Positions 27,418 through 38,149 are shown, counted from the stretch's first letter. The stretch: DNA of 64,000 nt from Chaetoceros tenuissimus (GCA_021927905.1 BLLK01000019.1:1426001-1490000), one strand, 5' to 3'. Translations and numbers: made by a program. Notes: a model not told the origin generated them from the letters alone.

Positions 27418-28857
27418 CTATCTCGATCTCACATGATGTGCACGCTCCAATCTCCTCCTACGCTGTCGAGCAGTCTCAGTCGTTCTATTCGTAGATCGAC
27501 TAACTTGTAATAAATCGACATCCTTTTTCCACTTTTGTTCAATTCTTCTCATGACATCTCTTGGACTTTCACTTGTATCACTTGTTTCAGTAGTACGTGA
27601 ACTTTGTTCCTTATTATTGGGGATTTTTAATTGACGTGATGAACCATAGGGGATGGTGTGTCGACGGGCAGATTTTTGTTTCTTGAATTGAGAAATCATT
27701 TCATCAATTTGTTGACTTGTGACTGTATTCGGTGTAATGTCGGATGCATTTGATGCTTCATCTTCTGCAGAAGTAGTATGGATGGTATGTGACAATGTAG
27801 AAGTATGGGTATCGATTGGTAACCATTCCATGGCATTCAAATCAATGTGATCAAAGATTCCTAGTGGATATGGAAATGAAGATGATTGGAGTGATGGTTG
27901 CTGCTTCTGGTGTGATTTCGGTAATGGTGAACAAGTGTTGCTTCTCTTGGGTGTCTGAGTGTAATTGTAACCAGTAGATGATCTTCTTCTTTGCACTTTT
28001 TCTTCTCTCTTGTTATCAGCAACATGATCTTCTTCCGTCATGCTACTCGCGACAGAATCTTCATCTGCCACAGAATGATCAAACTCGGTCCGTTCACTAA
28101 TGCCCTTTTTGAAAATACTCAATTGTTTCCCCAGTAAAGGTCTCACCCCTCTTCCATGACCATACGCAGTAGAATAAGCGGATCGAGCTGTCAAATCAAA
28201 ACTCCTGTTGGTATGCCGACTATTGTCGATTGAATTTCGTTTGACGGCAGAATGTCGACTATTATCTAAGCTCTTGTCGGGAGAGGATGCAGCAACACTA
28301 CCGCCCTTATTCTCATTGTGTACCCTCTGCTTTTCGACAATTTTCAATACGATATCCTTGGCACCGACATGATTGTTCATTAGAAAACAATCTAATGCCT
28401 GCTTTTTATCAAAATCACTATTTTCATAGGATAACTTGGCCTTGAACAATCTTCCTAAAATAGATCGTTGTTTATCCTTGTTGTCATAAACTCTTTGAAT
28501 GTGTTTCATGGCATGTGTGAGTCGTTCTGCTTCTTGAGGGTCGGTACGTGCCGTTCCCTTGACTTGAGCGAGATGAAGTTTCCAAAATGGATAACTAAAG
28601 GAAACATCAGATGCTTGGGGTTGATTCACAGAAGACAATATGGAAGAAGAAGCTATTGAGCTAGATTCATTGCGAGGTCTCTTGGATCGTTTCTTTTTGG
28701 AGATTTTCTTTTCAACTTCTTGAGAAGAATCGGAAGAGATTGAAATTTCTTTTGGTGTCTTCTTTTTCGATTTCTTGTGAGTGCTTTTCCGTTTCTTTTG
28801 TTTGGAGTTGTCTTCCTCTCGTTTCTTTGATTTCTTTTTTACTTGAAAGAGAGCCAT
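27418..28857 (-). CDS. Ser-rich, charged protein, paralogue of the gene at 25539
   Basis: A 480-residue protein from the ATG at 28855-28857. The reading frame is open further upstream to 29037 but has no ATG there, and the start MALFQVKKKSKKREED matches the paralogue's basic start. The helical domain (FSYPFWKLHLAQVKG to DIVLKIVEKQR, about residues 90-180), the motif GIFDHIDLNAMEW and the end SPRDVMRRIEQKW...RQRRRRLERAHH are shared with the gene at 25539. Linkers have diverged almost completely, so the duplication is old. No known domain is recognised. Ser/Thr-rich linkers suggest phosphorylation. Confidence 0.8.
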   Translation of the reverse strand: MALFQVKKKSKKREEDNSKQKKRKSTHKKSKKKTPKEISISSDSSQEVEKKISKKKRSKRPRNESSSIASSSILSSVNQPQASDVSFSYPFWKLHLAQVKGTARTDPQEAERLTHAMKHIQRVYDNKDKQRSILGRLFKAKLSYENSDFDKKQALDCFLMNNHVGAKDIVLKIVEKQRVHNENKGGSVAASSPDKSLDNSRHSAVKRNSIDNSRHTNRSFDLTARSAYSTAYGHGRGVRPLLGKQLSIFKKGISERTEFDHSVADEDSVASSMTEEDHVADNKREEKVQRRRSSTGYNYTQTPKRSNTCSPLPKSHQKQQPSLQSSSFPYPLGIFDHIDLNAMEWLPIDTHTSTLSHTIHTTSAEDEASNASDITPNTVTSQQIDEMISQFKKQKSARRHTIPYGSSRQLKIPNNKEQSSRTTETSDTSESPRDVMRRIEQKWKKDVDLLQVSRSTNRTTETARQRRRRLERAHHVRSR

Positions 28858-30181
28858 TGTTGCTTCTGTAGTAATAGTATCGAGTAGATAGTCTGAATGT
28901 ATGTGACGAATAGAGAAGGGCTGGAGCTTCTTCTTGTATTGAAAATGAGATTCACCGCTTTGTAGAGAGAAGCTCGGAGATGATAGAATATGAATAAATA
29001 ATGTTGTAATACAAAGAGTGATAGGGTCTCTCAACAAACCATAACGGAACCAACCCTACCGGAGCCTTGATTCTACTTTTTATGTGTTATACAGTTTCTT
29101 GTTTCGGAGTATCACATCTTTTCAATCGTTTCACGATATATATACGATTAAATTGGAGTCAATTAGATGGAAAGTGTTTCCGAAATTGTATAAGTAATGA
29201 CGTAGATAAGGAATGCGGATACGTTGATAACGGAATATCGACCTTTCTGGTAGTCGTATTCCTCCGGAATCACAAGAAGTGAAAATGTCGTTCTTTGTAT
29301 GATTGCATCAGAGGGTTCCGCTTCAACTTGCAGAAGTTTGATATAACTACCGGAATGGATATCGAATGTGATATTATAGATTGTCAACAGTTGATTGCTT
29401 CAACATGGTCGACATCTGTTCCATCTATCTGTTGAGTGCTGAGGAAAGAGAGAAAATGGGAAAGAGAGAATGAATTCTTGATTTGAGAGAAAATGTCTCG
29501 TCGTCTCGTCCTTACAGAGATTATTTGCATGTATGATGTAATGGAACTCATACAGCCCGACATTTCTTTGTATCGTTTTTACATTCACGGTTTCCCATAC
29601 TCTTTAGAATTTTAAGGGTCGCCTCACATTCTCACATTCTCTCTTTCTATTCTTCTTCCTGTCAATAAGTAATTCTTATATGTTTCGTCGGTTAGAAGCT
29701 AGAAGTTGAAGCTACAACTATTCACAGAATTTAATTCATGTAAAATTTGACAAGACTATTAGCAGCAGCAGTCTACTCCTCAGCCTAACTAAAGTTGTGG
29801 CCAGGTTCATAACCCTGCGCGCCTCAGGATCCTAACCAAAATAAACCAAACGATATACAATATTGTGTCATGTTCGAGACGAGTACATTCATCACTCTTA
29901 CTATAAGTTTATAATCACTACTCTCTCACTAATATTAATATGATTAGGAGACCATTCTGTTTTATAGTTTTCATGAGTAAACAAATAATGGACGATCCTA
30001 TCGTAGTCATCAATCGTTGCATGTTTAATAAGCAAGAATAATGATGGGCATCTGTTGCGTGGTCCCTCGAGAGTGCTCGAGGTAAACTCTTTTCCTGCCT
30101 CTTTTTGCTTATATAATGTAAGCAAAGTGGACATGCTAGCTATGATGCTACTCTTAGACCACATTGACAATCTTTTGCTCA
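28858..30181. other. Long intergenic region
   Basis: About 1.3 kb with only short ORFs on either strand, none with homologous partners in the window. A run of purine/pyrimidine-skewed sequence (CTCTCTTTCTATTC) lies near 29640. Nothing further can be supported. Confidence 0.5.
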
Positions 30182-31699
30182 TTATATAGTATCATCAACG
30201 CACTGCTCACCATTCTTGTCAACATACCACATTCCCAACTCTTTAAAGAAACGAATTTTATCATCTCGATTGGCAGTCCAATGCATATGCAACATCCAAG
30301 GCTGCCTCTCACCCTTGACAATTTCCTGAATAAACCATTTATATTTCCGATATTCTCTTCCACCTGGAAACGCATGCCAATCCAAAGTCTTGACATTCAA
30401 TCCATGAAATGCAACATGTTCATTTATAAGCAAAGAAAATACAATTTGATCAATCCCACTACTCATGACCAAATGAGAATTGTAAATGTATACAGATAGA
30501 AAATGCCGTGTTCGTTCATTGTATCTCACGTAATAAAATCCTTGATTGCATCTATACGGTTGATATTCCCAATTATCATTCCCATCGTCCATACACATGA
30601 CATCATATTTCTGCAAAGTAGGTTGATGAAAGTATTCGAGTGGATTCTTGAATAAGACAATATCCGCATCCATGAATAATACATTGTACCCTATCGAATT
30701 GACGAGATAGACACTGATGGCACCTGCCAATGTCACCAATGCAAATGTTTCATCTCCCAAATGTTTGGCATGGGTAGATGGTACATTCCCAAATAATGTT
30801 TTGGAATAAAAGGATGCGATACCCAATTGTTTTGCCTTGGAATGGGTTGCTTCATCCGTTGCAAATATCAAAAGAGAAGAGAGATCCATGTGTATCCTTT
30901 TCGCGGCACATATGAAATTATAAAAGAGGGGTATATACCCTTCATTGATACATAATACAATGACTCCCTTGTCTGTCTTGAGAGTTTGAAGAATGGATCG
31001 AAGTTCATCTTGGACATTTTCAAGTGTCGATAATAAATTCAACATATTTTGTTCATGTTGCATCATGACTTTTTCATTGGGCGGTCTCATGAATCGTCCC
31101 TTCATGCCGACTCTTGTAAATGTATGTAAATCTTCATTTCGTTTCCATCTTGTCAAATGTTGTGAACCGGATGAGCTAGGAATGAGAGCTATACATGGTA
31201 GTCGGTCAGGTTGTGTTCCCTTGTACATTTCTTTAACATGAAAAGAGACTATATTGTTACATGTCGAAGTTATTTTTTCCATCTTTACAAGAGGTATATT
31301 GTCAAAGGTATGATTGGCTTGTAGATTCGGTAATATGAGAATTTCCTTTCCTTCCTTTTCTATTTCTTCTTTGTGTATCGATGGAAAGCCCATTTGAAAT
31401 GTATCTTGAAAAGCTTTTGCATCGATTTTTAGAACTCCTGTATTTGATAAGCTGTATGTATTAGTTTTCGTCGTGTCGCTCACTTCTTCGTCTCTTTTAT
31501 TAATATTCTTAATCTTATGCTTCAAGTCGAAAAGTGTTTGTTGACAAGATTCTAATTCATGTTGTATGTCTGCTGCTGATAGATGACGATGTGCAGATAT
31601 AAAAGCATTCCATTGAAAACCAATTATGATTCCAAGAAGAAAAGCAAGGATGGTACTAGTGCTTGACGTAGCCTTTCTACTTCGCTTCTTTTGATTCAT
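30182..31699 (-). CDS. Type II membrane glycosyltransferase with DxD motif
   Basis: A probable Golgi glycosyltransferase of the nucleotide-diphospho-sugar transferase superfamily (PF03407/GT77-like). From the ATG at 31699 it begins MNQKKRSRKATSSTST, then one membrane anchor (ILAFLLGIIIGFQWNAF), a short stem coil, and a lumenal catalytic domain. That domain contains GVIVLCINEGY, LLIFATDEATH and the metal/sugar-nucleotide motif NVLFMDADIVLFKNP. The frame is open upstream with an earlier ATG at 31822 that would add a second hydrophobic stretch. The shorter start gives classical type II topology and puts the TGACGTCA at 31843-31850 about 145 bases upstream, as in other genes here. The sugar donor and acceptor cannot be read from the sequence. 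It ends in GEQCVDDTI, with no ER retention signal. Confidence 0.8.
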   Translation of the reverse strand: MNQKKRSRKATSSTSTILAFLLGIIIGFQWNAFISAHRHLSAADIQHELESCQQTLFDLKHKIKNINKRDEEVSDTTKTNTYSLSNTGVLKIDAKAFQDTFQMGFPSIHKEEIEKEGKEILILPNLQANHTFDNIPLVKMEKITSTCNNIVSFHVKEMYKGTQPDRLPCIALIPSSSGSQHLTRWKRNEDLHTFTRVGMKGRFMRPPNEKVMMQHEQNMLNLLSTLENVQDELRSILQTLKTDKGVIVLCINEGYIPLFYNFICAAKRIHMDLSSLLIFATDEATHSKAKQLGIASFYSKTLFGNVPSTHAKHLGDETFALVTLAGAISVYLVNSIGYNVLFMDADIVLFKNPLEYFHQPTLQKYDVMCMDDGNDNWEYQPYRCNQGFYYVRYNERTRHFLSVYIYNSHLVMSSGIDQIVFSLLINEHVAFHGLNVKTLDWHAFPGGREYRKYKWFIQEIVKGERQPWMLHMHWTANRDDKIRFFKELGMWYVDKNGEQCVDDTI

Positions 31700-31831
31700 G
31701 TTTTGCAGATGATGTACATTAGAAAAGAGAGTAGTGAAATAACGAAGGTAGTCTATTATAGAACAATACTGTAGACTGTAGAGTAGTAGAGAGTAGAGAA
31801 GAGTAGCTTTCAGTTTCGACATTGTTTTCAA

Positions 31832-32404
31832 ATCGTGTCAAATGACGTCAACTTTTCTGTCGCATTCCTGGACTTCTCACATTTTGAATTTAAGATGACA
31901 AAAATAACTTTTGCAAACAAAAGCCGGTGAATTGACACTCGCGTGTGTAGGTTCATTGAGTTTACAAAGGTTTTTCTAACAAAATGCTTTTCCGTTCTCA
32001 TTATGAGGAACAATATCATTGTGAAGATATCCAACTGTTAGATTACTAGTAGAATATGAGAACACGAACCACGACCATCGTTTTCTCACAAGCAATTGTG
32101 TTGTTATTATTATTCCAACCTTGGCACAATCCCTAGCTAGATTATGCCGTTTCTGCTAAGGTAATAGTGCGGTTAGAAAATTGCGAAAGTGCACCCCTGA
32201 CTGTATGTGCTGGCATACTAGTATGAACATACTACAAATATTCACATCAAACCAAGATGAAGTATCTGAGACCAGTCCTTCAATTTCCACTGAGGACTTA
32301 ATAGTAGCATCACGGGCCAAGTACAACGCAATCGATGTTTGTTGAGCCATCCATTGCCTTCACCTTTAATACAGCAGCAGCAAAGCCATGTGCAAACAAA
32401 GAAA
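31832..32404. other. Intergenic before the TPR relic
   Basis: The first 200 bases are the glycosyltransferase upstream region. The remainder has short overlapping ORFs without support. Confidence 0.5.
31843..31850. promoter_or_regulatory. CRE-like TGACGTCA upstream of glycosyltransferase
   Basis: A perfect palindrome 144 bases before the preferred ATG at 31699. It shows that this core is not restricted to the ankyrin family. Confidence 0.35.
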
Positions 32405-33128
32405 GTTCCTCCATCAATCAACGATAGGATCTGACCACCCAGATATTTTGAATACAATGGACTATCTTGCTGGATTGTATAGAAGTCAAGGTAAATCTAA
32501 CTGATAGGATTAGCTTAATAGCGATCCCAGAATAGTACATGCCGCACTGGCAATTTAGAAATAAATTAAATCATTGAGTTGTTGTTGTTGTTATGACAAG
32601 GCAGAGCCGTTGTACAAGGAATGTGTAGCACCAAAGCGCAACAAAATACTAGGATCAGATCATCCAGATACTTTAGCATCAAAAAAGAATCTTGCTTTCT
32701 TGTATCAAACTAAACATAAATATGATGAGGCAAGGAAATTGTATAAGGAATGTCTCGCTAAGCGTGAAATGATAGCAGGATTAAATGATCCAAAGAACAA
32801 TCTTGCTATTTTGTATAAAATTCAAGTAATGTACAATGAAGCAGAGTTCCACTTTAGTCAAGGTAAATTCGATGAGGCAGAGCCATTGTACAAGGAATGT
32901 GTAGCAAAGCGTGAGAGTATTTTGGGATTAGATCATCCAGATACTATGCAATCAATAAACAGTCTTACCGATTTGTATTTATGGCAATCTAGATACGTTG
33001 AAGCAATGCCCTTGCTGGAGTTTTCATTATCGATGTTTCAATTAATACATGGCTTAGATCACCCCGAATCTGTCCTACTCAAACAGAAATGGTATTCCTA
33101 TTTGGGAAAAGATCACATTTGGGTGTAA
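32405..33128 (+). pseudogene. Kinesin-light-chain-like TPR gene relic
   Basis: An open frame (32574-33128) encodes at least three 42-residue TPR units of the kinesin light chain/TPR_12 type. They contain EPLYKECVAKRESILGLDHP and LASKKNLAFLYQ, but the frame has no ATG at its start. About 100 bases upstream (32430-32502) a further unit is readable in another frame (IGSDHPDILNTMDYLAGLYR) and ends in TGA. The second unit is also shortened (MIAGLNDPKNNLAIL). Together this looks like a 5'-decayed gene, though a short expressed TPR protein with an unseen upstream exon is not excluded. Confidence 0.6.
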
Positions 33129-33220
33129 GACGAGGCACTTATAATTCTTAGTAATCTTGTTTTATACATTAAGGTAGGCTCCTTGAACACAGATTTTGTT
33201 GCTCTGTAACAATAAGATTT

Positions 33221-34129
33221 CTAATCCGTCAACCCAGTAATATGCAAAAAGTTTCCATCACTATCTCTCACCATGTCATAGGTCTTGGTCAAGACTCCAT
33301 CGACAGTAGTTGGTAACCCAGCATAAATATGAGGACATACCCACTTGTTTTCTTTAATTTGATCACTCACTTCGGTATCTCCAACTGGCAAACCACCTTC
33401 ATCAATCGTTACAATCCCAATATTACTCAAAGCACTACGACTCAATTGCAAACAGATCCAATCTCCCTTGGTGGAAGTATAAAAGTGATTGGCAGTATCA
33501 ACCAAACGCTGTGGTACATTGGTCGCATGGGTAAAGTTCCCATCCTGTTCAAATGTTGGTGGATAATATGCAGTTTTCTTGGCAACTGCTTCCTCCCATA
33601 GATTCTTTTGACACATGTGATACAAGACATCTTGATCCGGTACCTCGCTGGAACTTGGTTCATCGTTGACGACACACATCATTGGTTCATCAGATGTACC
33701 GGTCTCTTCCTTCTCCATCTTGTGCAACTTTTTAAGATTCAAAGAAATATCCGATTCTTCATTTCCTTCTTCACGGATACAACGATCAGGTCGAAAAGCA
33801 GGCAAACAGACTGGAATATAGGTAGTCGGTACAATTGGAAATTCCGGTTGAAATCTTTCATTCTTTGCGACAAAACAAGTTTCACCGGCATTGACTTTGA
33901 GTTGTTTCTTTTCGTCATTTTCATAATAGTTGATGAGCATACATCCTGATGTGATACAGAGCCATTCGTCGTATTTGAGTGTGAGCCATGGTTCATTGGT
34001 AGGTGAGGAGATTGTCACGGATGCGATGGAGATTGTATCTTCGGATGTTGCGACATTTCCTGCTAATTCATCGATTTTGAGTCCTCCTTCTTGGACTACT
34101 GTCGATGCTTTTCCAATAATCTTTGGCAT
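33221..34129 (-). CDS. Cupin-like / DUF952 two-domain protein
   Basis: A 302-residue protein from the ATG at 34129 (MPKIIGKASTVVQEGG); an earlier in-frame ATG at 34273 would add 48 basic residues. The N-terminal domain (about 5-115) resembles a small RmlC-like cupin, with WLTLKYDEWLCITSGCMLI and VNAGETCFVAKNERFQPEFP. A linker rich in Glu follows. The C-terminal domain (about 165-300) matches DUF952 (PF06108): DVLYHMCQKNLWEEA, YYPPTFEQDGNFTHAT, TANHFYTSTKGDWICLQL and CPHIYAGLP. DUF952 is a small fold with unknown biochemical role. The fusion suggests binding of a small metabolite, but this is inference. No targeting signal is clear. Confidence 0.75.
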   Translation of the reverse strand: MPKIIGKASTVVQEGGLKIDELAGNVATSEDTISIASVTISSPTNEPWLTLKYDEWLCITSGCMLINYYENDEKKQLKVNAGETCFVAKNERFQPEFPIVPTTYIPVCLPAFRPDRCIREEGNEESDISLNLKKLHKMEKEETGTSDEPMMCVVNDEPSSSEVPDQDVLYHMCQKNLWEEAVAKKTAYYPPTFEQDGNFTHATNVPQRLVDTANHFYTSTKGDWICLQLSRSALSNIGIVTIDEGGLPVGDTEVSDQIKENKWVCPHIYAGLPTTVDGVLTKTYDMVRDSDGNFLHITGLTD

Positions 34130-34482
34130 GATGTTGCTTATATTTTGGAATAACTCTGGTCTATGGAGCAATGATAAGATATGAAGACACTTCTTTGTTC
34201 GTTGTGTGGTGCCGCCGTTTTTCTTTTTGTGAAAAATGAATGACGAGGGATATGACGTGTGTCTACTCTTCATGTCAAAATAAGCCTATAAGGAGTCAAT
34301 AGAGGCTATTTAGGATCGAAATCAGTCTCTTTTAGCTATTGGCTGAGTCAGAAGACTTGCTCACATTTTGAAGATTCTCAATGATGTGTGACGACGATGC
34401 GATGATGCTTTCTTTTCATGTTGTGCTTGTGCCAAACTCCCTGCACTCATAATACACATCAACTAGTACTAAATATCAAAAC
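34130..34482. other. Divergent upstream region
   Basis: It separates the minus-strand cupin/DUF952 gene from the plus-strand glutaredoxin-like gene. It includes a TGACGTGT half-match near 34253. No other feature. Confidence 0.5.
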
Positions 34483-35037
34483 ATGAAGAACCTTTCAATT
34501 ATCTCCCTCGCAGCTCTCGCAGCATCTGCATCAGCTTATGCACCAAACCCTGTCATCAACGTCGGAGCGAAGGGCATGAGTCTTCTCAAGCCAATCTTCA
34601 AACTCGAAGCAGAACTACAAGCAGCAGCACTTGGTACAATTGCCAAAATTGATAAAGAAGAAGTCATTAATGAGATTCAAGAAACGGCAAGAACCAACAA
34701 GGCACTCATTTATACCTATGGACTATCACCATTCAGTTCGGAAGCTGTGGCAATTCTCGAAGGAACCGATTATGAATTTACACAAATTGAACTTGGAGCA
34801 GAATGGTTTTTACTTGGAGGAAAAGAATCTGTTGCTAGAGTTGCAATGAGTGAAATGCTTGACAGTGGTGCTACTTCTCTTCCAAAAGTTTTTATTGGAG
34901 GTGAATGTATTGGAGGATGTGCGGAACTTGCCGAGTTAAAAGAGTCTGGGGAGTTGGAAGCAATGTTGAGCAAGGCTGGAGTACGAAAGAATGGACAAGT
35001 GGATGAACCAGAAAAGAAGTTCTTTGGTTTGTTTTAG
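34483..35037 (+). CDS. Plastid-type glutaredoxin-fold protein with Ser-Pro-Phe-Ser active site
   Basis: A 184-residue protein. The signal peptide runs to ASASA, followed by YAP, a variant of the diatom ASAF plastid-import motif with Tyr at the critical position. The glutaredoxin fold covers about 72-165: ALIYTYGLSPFSSEAV, then the glutathione-binding cis-Pro loop TSLPKVFIGGECIGGCAEL. The catalytic CPxC of dithiol glutaredoxins is replaced by Ser82-Pro83-Phe84-Ser85, so both active-site cysteines are gone while the glutathione-binding loop is kept. The protein is unlikely to reduce disulfides and may bind glutathione or a partner. Cys142 and Cys146 are the only cysteines and might act differently. 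A glutathione transferase-like ancestry is less likely because the thioredoxin-type second half is glutaredoxin-like. Confidence 0.8.
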   Translation: MKNLSIISLAALAASASAYAPNPVINVGAKGMSLLKPIFKLEAELQAAALGTIAKIDKEEVINEIQETARTNKALIYTYGLSPFSSEAVAILEGTDYEFTQIELGAEWFLLGGKESVARVAMSEMLDSGATSLPKVFIGGECIGGCAELAELKESGELEAMLSKAGVRKNGQVDEPEKKFFGLF

Positions 35038-35845
35038 ATTTGAGATTGATGAATAGAGTATAATTAAGTACAATTTCTATCATACGTAAACTATGAAGCG
35101 ATTGAATTTATAAAGTTTTTCAAAAAGTCAAATGTTTTTCTGGTAAAGTCTATTCAAGAAGGCGAATATATGTAATTGGATAAATGAAATATCTCTGTCA
35201 TTGTCATCATGTGGAATATTCCGTACGATACTTGTACAACCCTTGCTCTAGCATAATCTTCACTTTACATTTATTGCTTGCTCGAAATACCTCATTTCTC
35301 AACTAGATTTTGTTCAGATCAATGATTCTTTTTCAAAGCGCGTTCTTATTTATGATTCTATGACCAATTAACAAATAGTGGCATCGATTATAGATTGCAT
35401 TGGTTCCAACTTTTTCTTATGATCTTGAGCAGGAGATACTATCATCAGCCAGATCATCTTCGCTCTTCTTCTCCTTTCATAAAAGTGACACATTCTATAA
35501 ATTGTGAAAATCTTATTTGCTTATTAGAAGTTATAATTTAGATTTTAATGTTTCTTCAATCAAGGCCTACCTTAGATGTGCTTAGTCGACTGACGACCGA
35601 CCTAACTATGATGGCAAGAAATGTCAATGTGACAATTGCCAACATGGCAAGTAGTTTCGACTTCAGCTAGTCTCTAGCTTGGTACTGCAAACGAAAGACA
35701 GACGCACTTTGAATTTGATGTCACATTTTCATATCCTTGATTACATTATTTCAATCAATGAAGTATCTTTTAAAAGCAATCTAATAATATCATAGCTATC
35801 TGCATCTTTCAAATATCGACGCACCTAAGTATAAAACATTCGTCT
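35038..35845. other. Intergenic before second ankyrin cluster
   Basis: About 800 bases, AT-rich. It contains TGATGTCA at 35716-35723, about 123 bases before the next ATG. No ORF is supported. Confidence 0.5.
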
Positions 35846-38085
35846 ATGGTTTCACTATCACGTCTTAGTTACCACGCTGGAGAAAAGAATTACCAAGATA
35901 TTGAGGCAATTTTGGATTCTTCTGACTACACGAGAGAAGCTAAAGCACAAGAGATTCTAAATGCTAATTTCTTTGATGTAGTTTGCAAGTTGAGAGTCCC
36001 AAAGTATTTGACAAGTAAAGTGACCAAAATACTTGGCACCAATCTCAGCATCTCAGCAAGAAACAATGCATGGATGAATTGCTCAAATCAGCTGAAAAGA
36101 TTCGAACTGGAGGTGAAGTTCTTGGCCAGAGAGCCAATGAACTCCTCGAACTAGCAGTACAAGAGTTGAAAGGGACAAAATACATTAAAGAGATGGCTTC
36201 TCTTTTAAGGGTTTCTATTGCATATGGTGCAGACCACAAAATCATTTCAACTATTCTAAAAAACAGAAGTGCAGTAGAAAGCATTATCCAAGTCAAACAA
36301 AAACACTTTATTCATCATGAGTATTTTCGTAACCGTGGCCGTACTGTATCTGTGTCCATCCTGGAATATGCAATTTACAAAAAAGCTAGTCCATGGATTA
36401 TAGAACAGTTGCTAACTGTTGGAGGAAGAGATCTCATTTCACTTTCATCTAGATCCTTAATTCAAGGAGCTATCTTCAGCTATAACGAGGAGGATACTAT
36501 TTCAATAATTAACTTACTGATCAAATATGGAGGACGTGAGCTTGTTTTTGTCGCATCTAGCTGGCGGACCCCAACAAGAAGGTCCGACAAAAGGGATACT
36601 CCACTGCACATTGCGTATGAATTGAATAGCCTTGCTTGTGTACAATCTTTGCTTGATATCGGTGGGAAGGAGCTGACATGAATGAAAATTATACACGGAG
36701 ATACCGTTTTACATACTACGTATAAGTTTGAGAGACTCGGTAGCATCGAGCCATTACTTCTCATGGGTGGAAAAGAGCTAACATTGATTAGAAACAACTG
36801 TGGTCAAACTGTCTTGCATGTCATGTATAATATCTGTAAGCCTTCAAATGTGAAGCAATTGCTTGACGTTGGAGGCAAGGAGCTCGCACTAGCAAAAGAT
36901 AATGACGGTGATACTGTTCTGCATGTTATGTGTATGATGGATGAGCTTGATTACATTGAAAAGTTGCTAGATACTGGAGGCAAGGAGCTTGCTCTGGCAA
37001 AAAATAAAAAAGGAAATACTGCATTGCATATTGCATGCAAGTACCATAGATTTAGTTGCATTGAGAAATTACTTGATGTTGGAGGCAAGGAGCTTGCACT
37101 ATCGGAGGACAATGAGGGCAAAAGCGCTCTTCATTTATTCTCCAAAGAACGTATTATTCAATCCCAAAGTATTCAAAGATTCATTTTGGAAGGAGGAAAA
37201 GAGATCTTGAATTGCACTAATGCAACAGAAGAATTAACTCCTCTTCTTACAAATGTATTCAAATCAATGAGTTCAAAATCAAAGAATAAAGATGCATCTT
37301 GCAGCGACAGCCAAGATGAACAAGAGAGTACGGAGAATCTAAAACGTGAGCTGGCACAAGTAGAGAAACTGCTTGAAGCTGAAAAGAACAGAGGTCAACT
37401 TGAAGCAGACACAGCCAAATACAGATATGAGCACTGCTTGAAGGATATTGCACTTCTTGAAGATGTAAACGAATCTCAAAAGAAGGACCTGAATGATCAA
37501 AAGAAAATAATTGAGGATTTGGAGATTGAAAGAAATAAAAGACACTCGGAAGTGGAGGAGCTCAAATCGGAATTGGAAAAAGCTAACGCTGCTAATCAGC
37601 AACTAAAGGATACAACAATAGCTCAAAAGAAAATGATAGAGGAACAAGAGGTGACCTCGTTAAAAGCAACAAATCACTTACTTGACTTTGAAAAAGAAGA
37701 AAGTTGCCTGAAACAAGAAGTCAAATCTCAGAAAAAAGTAATTGAAAAGAAAGAACAAGATAACTTGGCTCTTAGACTTGAGATTGAAAAGATGAAGAAG
37801 AAAGTGAAGTCTCTCTCTAAAAGAACAAGAGACGAATCTTCAGATGTTGACTGTGTTCTTGAGGAGGACGAAGATAATGAGAACTACACTCGTCAGACGA
37901 AACGAAGTCGGTGCAGTCATTCACCTAGGAGTTCAGCAAGAACAAATGGCATTATTAATCAAGTTGAATCTTTGGAATGTGAAAATGAAGATCTTCTACG
38001 GCAACTTCAACAAGAAAAGGCAAATCATTTGTCCACTTTGAGACGTCTTGATACTGCACGAAATGAATTAAAAATTGGTAAATGA
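35846..38085 (+). pseudogene. Ankyrin-repeat coiled-coil gene broken by frameshift and stop
   Basis: Three open segments make one family member. 35846-36060 encodes the N-terminal block (YQDIEAILDSSDYTREAK). The frame then shifts near 36055-36065, where reading continues as QCMDELLKSAEKIRTGGEVL. An in-frame TGA at 36679-36681 follows GGKELT and is followed by MKIIHGDTVLH. The last and longest segment (36682-38085, 467 residues) holds four well-kept ankyrin units, each with GGKELALAKxNxGxTxLH. It also has a coiled coil, the KRTRDE...TKRSRCSHSPRS patch, and the tail CENEDLLRQLQQEKANHLST. Because the 467-residue segment has its own ATG directly after the stop, a shortened protein could still be made. 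Confidence 0.75.
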
Positions 38086-38149
38086 ATTGAAAAGGAAATA
38101 AATGAAGCACATCTGTGAGATATTTAGGCAAGGTGATATTATATATAAA

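Noticed and set aside
28858-29037. Extending the Ser-rich protein upstream to 29037 with a secretory-looking N-terminus
   Set aside because: There is no ATG upstream of 28857 in this frame, and the paralogue starts at the equivalent basic segment.
29901-30182. Minus-strand ORF of 93 residues next to the glycosyltransferase 3' end
   Set aside because: No ATG at its start, no domain and no paralogue; most likely 3' UTR.
32156-32457. Overlapping minus-strand ORFs opposite the TPR relic
   Set aside because: They show no motifs and oppose a recognisable TPR unit on the other strand.
35613-35640. Small imperfect hairpin (GGCAA...TGTCA ATG TGACA...TTGCC)
   Set aside because: The stem is short and interrupted, and such hairpins are expected by chance in an intergenic region of this length.
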